A DNA stretch of 6,404 nucleotides, taken from contig DKLU01000209.1 in assembly GCA_002455915.1 (NCBI GenBank), positions 1-6,404 on the forward strand. Direction: 5' to 3'. Under the pieces are notes generated by a model, which saw nothing but the letters and a program-made list of their open reading frames with translations, had not been told where the DNA came from and did not search any database. This stretch comes from Chryseobacterium sp. UBA6632. GTDB taxonomy: Bacteria; Bacteroidota; Bacteroidia; Flavobacteriales; Weeksellaceae. A program made the translations under genes and the position numbers. Shown one piece after another: positions 1 through 5,216 of this stretch. Each line of letters starts with the position of its first letter. Position 1 is the first letter of the stretch.

Positions 1-1
1 A

Positions 2-1207
2 ATCGGCTACAAAAACGGGCTTATCATAGGTCTTCTTATTTCAGCAGCTGGTACTTTATTGTTTTATCCGGCAGCCAATATGGGATCGTTCCCACTCATG
101 ATCGCCGGTCTTTTCATTGTAGGACTTGGATTTTCCTTACAGCAGATTGTTGCCAACCCATTGGCTATTGAAATAGGGCCTGCAGAAACAGGATCTCAGA
201 GATTAACAATGGCTGGAGGTATCAACAACTTAGGAACAACGATAGGACCACTTATTGTTTCTTTCGCCATCTTCGGATCGGCTACAGCAGCCAGTACAGA
301 TATAAGTATTGAAAGTGTGAAAGTACCATACCTTATTTTAGGTGCCGCTTTTGTTTTGGTGGCCATTATGTTGAAGTTTTCTTCTCTGCCATCGGTAACG
401 CCAACAAATATTGAAAATACAGAAGATTCTACTCCTGGAGAACACCGAAAATCGGCTTTCCATTATCCACAGTTGATTATGGGGATGATCGCGATCTTTG
501 TGTATGTAGGTGTTGAAGTTTCCACAGCAAGTAATCTTCCTGCTTATATGGAAAAAGATCTTGGCTTTGAAACTAAAGATGTTGCTCCGTACATATCATT
601 ATATTGGGCTTCGATGATGATTGGCCGTTGGACGGGCGCTGTTGATGCGTTTGATTTAAGCGCAGGATTTAAAAAGATTTTAAGATTTTTAGCACCTTAT
701 CTAGCTTTTGCAGTATTCTTATTAGTAAATGCAATTGCGCATCATGATTTGAAACCTTTCTATGTATATGGTTTAATTATCATCGCCATGATTATCTGTG
801 ATATTTTAAGTAAAGGAAACCCTGCGAGAATGTTACTCATTTTCTCTGTAGCCGGAATTGCCGCTTTATTAATCGGTATGTTTACAAAAGGAATGGTTTC
901 CGTATACGCTTTCACAAGTGTCGGATTATTTTGCTCTACCCTTTGGCCATGTGTTTTTGCTTTAGCAATCAATGGTTTAGGAAAACACACCAATCAAGGT
1001 TCAGGCTTGCTTGTCATGATGATCATGGGAGGTGGGATTGTAAGTTTGATTCAGGGATATGTGGCAGATTTGGCAACGATTCACGTAAGTTATATCGTAG
1101 GTGTTATCTGTTTTGCTTATCTTGCATTCTATGCGATCCGAGTTAACGGAATTTTAAAATCTCAGGGAATTGATCTTGATAAAATCACCAAAGGAAGTGG
1201 TCATTAA
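2..1207 (+). CDS. Sugar MFS transporter, FucP/GluP-like (5' partial)
   Basis: This is an inner-membrane major facilitator transporter, probably a proton-linked sugar symporter of the FucP (fucose/glucose/galactose) branch. The reading frame is already open at base 2, so the N-terminus is missing. 401 residues are visible, and family members are usually somewhat longer. Numbered from the first visible codon, a conserved FucP-branch stretch covers residues ~45-84, with the ANP motif at 51-53 and GGINNLGTTIGP at 72-83. A hydrophilic loop, rich in Glu, Thr and Pro, follows at about 126-156 and separates the two six-helix halves. The second half contains a GVEVSTASNLPAYM stretch (~170-183) and several more hydrophobic helices. 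A TTG codon at 59 lies inside a helix and is not the true start. The frame ends at TAA 1205-1207, where it overlaps the next gene. The family call is secure; the sugar transported cannot be read from the sequence. Confidence 0.9.
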   Translation: MGYKNGLIIGLLISAAGTLLFYPAANMGSFPLMIAGLFIVGLGFSLQQIVANPLAIEIGPAETGSQRLTMAGGINNLGTTIGPLIVSFAIFGSATAASTDISIESVKVPYLILGAAFVLVAIMLKFSSLPSVTPTNIENTEDSTPGEHRKSAFHYPQLIMGMIAIFVYVGVEVSTASNLPAYMEKDLGFETKDVAPYISLYWASMMIGRWTGAVDAFDLSAGFKKILRFLAPYLAFAVFLLVNAIAHHDLKPFYVYGLIIIAMIICDILSKGNPARMLLIFSVAGIAALLIGMFTKGMVSVYAFTSVGLFCSTLWPCVFALAINGLGKHTNQGSGLLVMMIMGGGIVSLIQGYVADLATIHVSYIVGVICFAYLAFYAIRVNGILKSQGIDLDKITKGSGH

Positions 1208-2261
1208 GAATACAAAAATAATATATAAGAAGAGATTTTGGGCAGGTTTATTACTTGCCCAATTTCTTTTGTTCTTTATCTTCTCCAAACTGAAATTCAT
1301 GATTTCTTTCTTTGAGTATTTTTTCGAAATTCAGAAGAGTTTTCATCAGATCTTATTTTCATGGATTCCGTTTTCGATGGGCGATGTTTTATATGCTTTA
1401 TTGGGAATTTTTATTCTCTATTTCATTATTACATCTTTTAAAAAGAAAACCCGAAATAAAAGTCTTTTAAAGTTATTGATTGGCATTAATTCATTCTACT
1501 TTATTTATCAGATTTTTTGGGGAATGCTGTATTTCCAAACTCCAATTATTGCTAAACTTAAAAAAGGAAACATTTCAGACACTTCGCTGGAAAGAAGAAA
1601 AGAATTAGCTTTAAAGTATCTTGAAAAATGTAAAGCCACTCGAAAACTTGTCAGTCAAGATAAAAACGGGATTTTCATTGTGACAGATTTAAAATCGATA
1701 CAAAAAGAAATTCTCTATCAACAATCACAACTCCCGAGTTTTATTTCCAGTAAAAAAGCTCCACAGATCAACTCTTTTAAACCTAGTCTGTTTAAAAATA
1801 TCATGAGCTTTACCGGAATTTTGGGATATTACAATCCGTTCACCGCAGAAGCACAATATAATTCTGAATTACCTTCTACTTTTCTTCCTTTTACTTCAGC
1901 ACACGAAACTTCGCATCAATTGGGCTTTGCAAGAGAGCAGGAAGCCAATTTTGTAGGTTATTTAATAGGAGTACATTCTCAAAATCTCGATCTGAGATAT
2001 AGCACAGAATATTATACTCTGAAAAGTTTGTTGAATTCAATTGCATATGAAGATGAAAACTTTGTAAAAAATGCTTTAAAAAATTATTCTCAGGAAATGA
2101 AAAAAGACAGATTGTACGAAAGAGCATTTATTTACAAACACCAAGGCTTATTAGATGACTTTTTCGGATTTACTAACAATCTGTTTTTAAAGAGTAATCA
2201 ACAGGAAGGTTCTGTCACTTATTCTTATTTCATTGATTTATTACTTCACTACGAAAAATAG
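1197..2261 (+). CDS. DUF3810 family membrane protein with HExxH zinc-peptidase motif
   Basis: This Bacteroidota membrane protein is of unknown function and resembles DUF3810 in layout. It has hydrophobic helices at about residues 14-30, 64-81 and 90-113, then a soluble domain. Numbering from GTG 1197 (354 aa), that domain holds an HETSH sequence at 236-240, preceded by a GYYNPFTAEAQYN stretch and followed by LGFAREQEAN. This matches a gluzincin-type zinc site: His236 and His240 as ligands, Glu237 as catalyst, and Glu247 or Glu249 as a candidate third ligand. Peptidase activity is inferred only. The start is uncertain because there is no upstream ATG. GTG 1197 gives an 11-nt overlap with the MFS gene and begins just before the KRFWAGLLLAQF helix. 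TTG 1170 is the alternative (363 aa). The overlap suggests co-transcription and translational coupling with the MFS gene, although a functional link between the two is not evident. Confidence 0.83.
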   Translation: MVIKNTKIIYKKRFWAGLLLAQFLLFFIFSKLKFMISFFEYFFEIQKSFHQILFSWIPFSMGDVLYALLGIFILYFIITSFKKKTRNKSLLKLLIGINSFYFIYQIFWGMLYFQTPIIAKLKKGNISDTSLERRKELALKYLEKCKATRKLVSQDKNGIFIVTDLKSIQKEILYQQSQLPSFISSKKAPQINSFKPSLFKNIMSFTGILGYYNPFTAEAQYNSELPSTFLPFTSAHETSHQLGFAREQEANFVGYLIGVHSQNLDLRYSTEYYTLKSLLNSIAYEDENFVKNALKNYSQEMKKDRLYERAFIYKHQGLLDDFFGFTNNLFLKSNQQEGSVTYSYFIDLLLHYEK

Positions 2262-2263
2262 CC

Positions 2264-2300
2264 TAAAAAACAAAAGAATCGTATCAGGCGATACGATTCT
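2264..2300 (-). terminator. Hairpin terminator oriented to the minus strand
   Basis: There is a perfect 11-bp inverted repeat, AGAATCGTATC (2275-2285) and GATACGATTCT (2290-2300), around the 4-nt loop AGGC. Read on the minus strand, the hairpin is followed by TTTTGTTTTTT, a good U-tract. On the plus strand it is followed by AAAAAC and so lacks one. It therefore best terminates a leftward transcript, even though the adjacent DUF3810 gene is transcribed rightward into it. It could also protect the 3' end of the DUF3810 mRNA. Confidence 0.6.
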
Positions 2301-2357
2301 AAAAACACAAATGATGAAAAAAAATTTATTACCTTGACTTGTTCCCTCATTCAAGGC
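2264..2357 (-). ncRNA. Candidate minus-strand small RNA of about 95 nt
   Basis: Downstream (leftward) of promoter-like elements at 2362-2393, a transcript starting near 2356 would contain a 5' stem, CCTTGA pairing with TCAAGG (plus-strand 2351-2356 and 2332-2337, 13-nt loop). A U-rich single-stranded stretch follows, and then the 11-bp terminator hairpin with U-tract at 2264-2300. No convincing protein is encoded: two overlapping short frames give ~30-36 residues but run through the terminator. The element sits convergent to the DUF3810 gene and could produce an RNA antisense to that gene's 3' UTR. I do not recognise a known RNA family. The call rests on promoter, structure and terminator all lining up, and transcription is not shown. 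Confidence 0.33.
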
Positions 2358-2361
2358 GTTG

Positions 2362-2393
2362 TAAAAGTACAACATATTTTGTAATTACAAAAA
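2362..2393 (-). promoter_or_regulatory. Putative Bacteroidota-type promoter, minus strand
   Basis: On the minus strand, TTTTTG (2393-2388) is followed after 18 nt by TACTTTTA (2369-2362). The Bacteroidota housekeeping promoter is TTTG or TTG, a spacer of about 17-23 nt, then TAnnTTTG; the -7 box here differs only in its final base. Two dyads overlap the site: GTTGTA-aaag-TACAAC (2358-2373) around the -7 box, and a 16-bp perfect palindrome (2377-2392) covering most of the -33 box. These dyads could be operator sites, but AT-rich DNA gives such matches by chance. Confidence 0.33.
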
Positions 2394-2548
2394 CATTTTA
2401 CTTCTTTTTTAAAACTTTATGAAAACTTTAAGAATTTTTAAGTAGATGTACAACAATCATTGAAAATCTCACAGTTGAATGACATTCTTAAAAACATTAT
2501 AATTAATGATAAAAAATCATTCGATATGTAAATTTAACTACAATAATT

Positions 2549-2583
2549 CACAAAATCAAACAAATGTTTGATTTTGTGTTTTT
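2549..2583 (+). terminator. Strong intrinsic terminator, plus strand
   Basis: A perfect 13-bp inverted repeat, CACAAAATCAAAC (2549-2561) and GTTTGATTTTGTG (2566-2578), encloses the loop AAAT and is followed by TTTTTC. It is the first plus-strand hairpin with a U-tract after the MFS/DUF3810 block. It therefore plausibly ends that operon, leaving a 3' UTR of roughly 290 nt. Confidence 0.65.
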
Positions 2584-2590
2584 CTTATAT

Positions 2591-2723
2591 ACTCAAATTG
2601 AGATAGATCGTGAAATTGAAAATATTTTGATCTTAATAAAAATTTAAACTAAATGTTATTAAATCAATTTAAATTAAAAATCCTACTACAACAATTAAAC
2701 CTTTAACCATCTCAATTTTGAGT
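2591..2723. repeat. Inverted-repeat pair around an AT-rich spacer
   Basis: ACTCAAATTGAGAT (2591-2604) recurs in inverted orientation as ATCTCAATTTTGAGT (2709-2723), differing by one inserted base. Each copy is also nearly palindromic (CTCAA..TTGAG). The ~104-bp spacer is AT-rich and I see no gene in it. The right copy contains the stop codon of the LanB-like fragment (2712-2714). The pair may be two sites for one regulator, the ends of a small non-autonomous element, or chance. No target-site duplication is visible. Confidence 0.3.
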
Positions 2724-3017
2724 ATTTTGAAAGAAAAGGGTTTTATAGTAACGATGTAGATAATCATAGATAATCATTTCAAACAATCTCTGATCAGAAA
2801 CAAATATTCTGTTGACATGCATATGAAATAGGCTTTGGACAATGCTTTCCAGCATTTTGCCTTCTGCATTAGAAAGGATATTTTGTATTGAGAATTCGCT
2901 TTCTTTTAAATTCTTTTTTATTAAATTTTTGAAATCTACAAAATCTTCCAGTTCCAGAAAATCAACATATTTGGGCTTGAAAGTTCTGTATTTATATTCA
3001 ACCTTAAAAATTGACAA
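2712..3017 (-). pseudogene. Lantibiotic dehydratase (LanB) C-terminal fragment
   Basis: The open frame reads 101 codons from a TTG at 3017. Its last 40 or so residues carry the signature that ends Bacteroidota LanB proteins in the SpaB_C / thiopeptide-type bacteriocin biosynthesis domain. HMHVNR lies at residues 65-70 and is followed by SDQRLFEMIIYDYLHRYY (74-91); the family pattern as I recall it is HM..NR.F....R..E...Y..L.RYY. In class I lanthipeptide pathways this C-terminal domain eliminates glutamate from Ser/Thr residues glutamylated by the N-terminal domain. Full enzymes are about 1000 residues, so most of the protein is absent. Upstream on the minus strand the frame meets TGA within a few codons and then AT-rich DNA with no recognisable LanB sequence. 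There is no good start codon or ribosome binding site. A decayed remnant is most likely. A short stand-alone protein is the alternative. A plus-strand frame overlapping it is a shadow. Confidence 0.68.
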
Positions 3018-3300
3018 AAAAAGGATTGAAATTGATCATAATATTATTGAATTTGACTTCTCAAGAAAGAAATCACTTTTTTCACTCAACTTATAATTTA
3101 AATAACACTTTATTTATCCAACAATAAATAAGCACTTAATTTCCATCAAATCCAAAATAAATACAAATATTCCCCTTACTCACACACCTTAAAACACACT
3201 AAAAACATAAAATAAATAAAAAAATATCACATATTAAACCACTGAAAAAAAACAAATTACCTCTAAATCATTTCTAAATTTATAAATCTAGAGTAGCTTT
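3018..3300. other. Gene-free AT-rich stretch
   Basis: Neither strand holds a frame that resembles a protein. On the minus strand a ~26-codon open stretch at about 3031-3110 is in frame with the LanB-like fragment but separated from it by a TGA. It could be further eroded coding sequence, though its composition does not resemble LanB. The rest is A-rich, low-complexity DNA without clear hairpins. Together with the fragment it gives the impression of a decayed or deleted gene. Confidence 0.4.
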
Positions 3301-3309
3301 TCTTTTTTC

Positions 3310-3333
3310 ACACAAGAGTGTTGTGTATGTTTG
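3310..3333 (+). promoter_or_regulatory. Putative -7 promoter box with overlapping dyad
   Basis: TATGTTTG (3326-3333) matches the Bacteroidota -7 consensus TAnnTTTG exactly. It is immediately preceded, sharing one base, by the dyad ACACAA-GAGTG-TTGTGT (3310-3326), placed where a repressor or activator could act. No TTG or TTTG is present at the usual -33 spacing; only a T-rich run occurs there. The promoter may therefore be weak or activator-dependent. A start near 3338-3341 would feed the hairpin-rich segment that ends at 3486. Confidence 0.35.
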
Positions 3334-3337
3334 CAAT

Positions 3338-3486
3338 GGGTAAAGACACAACTAATAATTTTTTATTTTTTACACCGGTAAAAAATAATGAAACTCAAAT
3401 GAATCACAAAACGTGGGAATGCATTTCTAGATTATTTAATAGTTAGAGATGGTTCAACAAAAAGGAGGAATTTTTTCCTCCTTTTA
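3338..3486 (+). ncRNA. Candidate structured small RNA or leader, about 145 nt
   Basis: Between a -7-like box and a strong terminator this segment has three consecutive hairpins. Hairpin 1 is a perfect 11-bp stem, TTATTTTTTAC (3363-3373) with GTAAAAAATAA (3378-3388), loop ACCG. Hairpin 2 pairs CATTTCTA (3422-3429) with TAGAGATG (3444-3451), including one G-U pair, with a 14-nt loop. Hairpin 3 is the terminator. The linker between hairpins 1 and 2 contains CACAAAACGTGGGAATG. I do not recognise a known riboswitch or RNA family. A 39-codon frame (ATG 3327 to TAG 3444-3446, ending MNHKTWECISRLFNS) crosses the same DNA. It has no ribosome binding site or GG leader, and its ATG lies inside the proposed -7 box, so an RNA is favoured over a peptide. 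It ends 128 nt before the VKOR gene, so it is probably a separate transcript, or an attenuated leader of the operon. Confidence 0.4.
3460..3486 (+). terminator. Intrinsic terminator
   Basis: A perfect 11-bp inverted repeat, AAAAGGAGGAA (3460-3470) and TTCCTCCTTTT (3475-3485), encloses a TTTT loop, with A-tract and T-tract on the two sides. The layout can work in both directions. On the plus strand it ends whatever is transcribed across 3310-3450. It also insulates the downstream VKOR/exporter genes from upstream transcription unless it acts as an attenuator. Confidence 0.75.
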
Positions 3487-3568
3487 TATTTAATTCACGG
3501 CAATTTGCAACAAATTATTAACGATTTTAAATAATTTATTAAAATAAGTCACTTGTAAAAGAAAAATA

Positions 3569-3599
3569 TTTGTTTTTTTAAAACATCTGCGTATTTTAG
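3569..3599 (+). promoter_or_regulatory. Putative promoter of the VKOR/exporter operon
   Basis: TTTG (3569-3572), a 19-nt spacer and TATTTTAG (3592-3599) fit the Bacteroidota pattern TTTG-N(19-21)-TAnnTTTG with one mismatch in the -7 box. Transcription would begin near 3605, giving a leader of only about 8-10 nt before the ATG at 3614. The position between the upstream terminator and the gene supports the call. Confidence 0.42.
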
Positions 3600-3613
3600 T
3601 TGAAAATATTAAC

Positions 3614-5125
3614 ATGATCTTCGATAAACTAATACACTACTTAAAACTAGATAAACAGGAGTTTTTGTTCCAGTTTAATTCTCACCCCAATTATCCGTCT
3701 GCTTTGGCATTTAGTGATACTTTAAATTTTATGGGTGTACGAAATGACGCCTACGAACTGGAAAAACAATATTGGGATGAACTGCCAGAAGAATTTATTG
3801 CCATTGTTGATAATTCTTTTTCGTTAGTAAAAAAAACAGGAAATAATTATTCAATATATTCAGAAAAGGCGAAAACTTTAAACAAAACAGAACTTCATAA
3901 AAGCTCAACAGATTTTGTACTTTTATTTGAGAAAACAGAAAATGCAGAAAGTAAATCTGGGCTGAATATAAAACCTCTTCTCTACCTTGCTTTAGCTCTC
4001 ATCGCTGCATATACTTTATTAACACATACCTGGTATCAAAGTATTTTTAACCTACTTTCTCTTGCGGGAGTTTATATTTCTTTGGAAATTTTTAATCAAA
4101 AATTCGGAAATACATCAACGGTTATCGGAAGCATTTGTGGAGATACAGTCGGCGGAAAACAGGCTGTAAATTCTTGTAATAAAATAATCACACAGGATAA
4201 AACCAGCATTTTAGGGCTAAAATTTTCCGACTTTTCATTAATTTATTTCATAGGAATTACCATTTTAGGACTATTCCTTCCGTCAACATCATATATCATT
4301 AAAGGATTTACCTTTGTTTCCGTTTTAGCTATCGGATATTCACTTTACATTCAAGGATTTGTAGAGAAAACATTTTGCAGAGTCTGTCTATTGATTATTT
4401 CGGTGTTAGTTGCTCAACTGGTCATCAGCTTTCTATTGTTTGAAAATGTATTTATTGAAATAAAAACGGTTTTATTAAGCCTTGTTTTATGGATTGCCAC
4501 TTTTACATCAATCCTTTATCTAAATAATACACTTGAAGAAAAAGAAAAATTACAAAAATCGAATGCTAAAAATTTAAGATTCAAAAGAAATTACGACTTA
4601 TTCAAAGGTCAATTGCTGGAAAACGAAAAAATTGCTTTTCAGGATAATCAAACATTTTCATTGGGAAATCCTGAAGCTAAACTTCATATTTCGATTGTTT
4701 CCAATCCTTACTGCGGTTTTTGTAAAGACGGACACAAAATTGTGGAAGATATTGTAAAGAAATATCCAAACGAAATTTCAGCACAATTAAGATTCAATTA
4801 TTTTCCAGACAGAAGCCCGGAAAAATACACCGGATTAATATCAGATTTCGTTCACATTTACAAAAACAAATCTCATAAAGAGTTTCTTGAAACTGTTGAA
4901 GAATGGTTTGAAACTAAAAATGAAGATCAAATTCATGCAAAATCCGGAAGAGGAGATCATGCTGAAGACCTTAATCCGATTATTGAAATGTCCAAAGACA
5001 ATACAAATAACGGATTGAATTTTACCCCTATCATTATTATTAATGGTCATCAATTCCCAGATAAATACGATCGCGAAGATATCTGGTTCTTTATTGATGA
5101 ATTATTGTACGATGATGAATTGTAG
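3614..5125 (+). CDS. C39-like / VKOR / DsbA-like thioredoxin fusion protein
   Basis: This 503-residue membrane thiol oxidoreductase probably forms or shuffles disulfides in the envelope. Residues 1-~105 resemble a peptidase C39 domain (HPNYPSALAFSDTLNFMGV at 24-42) but contain no cysteine. The position of the usual His reads FSLV, so the domain is catalytically dead. Hydrophobic segments fall near 121-138, 143-161, 207-224, 229-248, 256-278 and 283-303. The VKOR core has loop cysteines Cys175 and Cys188, a conserved-type Ser206 and the membrane-proximal pair Cys255-Arg-Val-Cys258. A Lys-rich linker (~306-326) leads to a thioredoxin/DsbA-like domain (~345-503) with Cys367-Gly-Phe-Cys370 and a probable cis-proline at Pro472 (FTP). 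VKOR enzymes pass electrons from the thioredoxin partner through the loop cysteines and CxxC to a quinone. The ATG at 3614 is the only sensible start, and the C39-like homology begins right after it. The C39 exporter gene follows, suggesting joint work on secreted peptides. The substrate is unknown. Confidence 0.85.
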   Translation: MIFDKLIHYLKLDKQEFLFQFNSHPNYPSALAFSDTLNFMGVRNDAYELEKQYWDELPEEFIAIVDNSFSLVKKTGNNYSIYSEKAKTLNKTELHKSSTDFVLLFEKTENAESKSGLNIKPLLYLALALIAAYTLLTHTWYQSIFNLLSLAGVYISLEIFNQKFGNTSTVIGSICGDTVGGKQAVNSCNKIITQDKTSILGLKFSDFSLIYFIGITILGLFLPSTSYIIKGFTFVSVLAIGYSLYIQGFVEKTFCRVCLLIISVLVAQLVISFLLFENVFIEIKTVLLSLVLWIATFTSILYLNNTLEEKEKLQKSNAKNLRFKRNYDLFKGQLLENEKIAFQDNQTFSLGNPEAKLHISIVSNPYCGFCKDGHKIVEDIVKKYPNEISAQLRFNYFPDRSPEKYTGLISDFVHIYKNKSHKEFLETVEEWFETKNEDQIHAKSGRGDHAEDLNPIIEMSKDNTNNGLNFTPIIIINGHQFPDKYDREDIWFFIDELLYDDEL

Positions 5126-5172
5126 AAATTAATTTTTTGTAATTCAAACTAAACTAAATCAAATAACATATA

Positions 5173-5204
5173 AATTAGAGGCTATATATGTATAGTCTCT
5201 AATT
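5173..5204 (+). promoter_or_regulatory. Intercistronic 14-bp hairpin
   Basis: AATTAGAGGCTATA (5173-5186) pairs with TATAGTCTCTAATT (5191-5204) across the loop TATG. All 14 pairs form, one of them G-U. It lies in the 91-nt gap between the VKOR fusion and the exporter and ends 12 nt before the exporter's ATG. No U-tract follows, so it is not a standard terminator. An mRNA-processing or stability element, a translational control element, or a protein-binding dyad all fit. The gap shows no clear promoter, and only a weak AAGAG lies ahead of the ATG. Confidence 0.5.
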
Positions 5205-5216
5205 CTACAAGAGTTA

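Noticed and set aside
760..993. Minus-strand open frame inside the MFS gene
   Set aside because: Shadow of a clearly coding plus-strand frame; the translation shows no family features.
2264..2357. Short minus-strand peptides reading through the 2275-2300 hairpin
   Set aside because: Both frames run across the terminator stem and its U-tract, giving Phe-rich tails expected from poly-T rather than from a gene.
2842..3096. Plus-strand frame of 84 codons antisense to the LanB-like fragment
   Set aside because: The low-complexity Ser/Phe/Lys-rich translation resembles nothing, while the opposite strand carries a recognisable LanB signature.
3327..3446. 39-codon plus-strand ORF as a bacteriocin precursor
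   Set aside because: It has no ribosome binding site and no double-glycine-type cleavage site. Its ATG lies in a promoter-like box and the region folds into perfect hairpins, so it was kept only as an alternative in the ncRNA entry.
3338..3460. Known riboswitch classes (cobalamin, TPP, SAM, c-di-GMP) in the hairpin region
   Set aside because: The characteristic conserved segments of these classes are not seen, and no open reading frame follows directly before the terminator.
2262..3613. CRISPR array or insertion sequence in the gene-poor region
   Set aside because: There are no regularly spaced direct repeats and no transposase-like reading frame; the only repeats are single hairpins and one inverted pair.
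3490..3615. Minus-strand 41-codon ORF in the VKOR upstream region
   Set aside because: It covers the putative promoter, its translation is dominated by AT-rich codons (Ile, Lys, Asn, Phe), and it shows no leader or motif.
4841..5053. Minus-strand frame inside the thioredoxin domain of the VKOR fusion
   Set aside because: Shadow of the plus-strand CDS, which has well-preserved catalytic motifs in this stretch.
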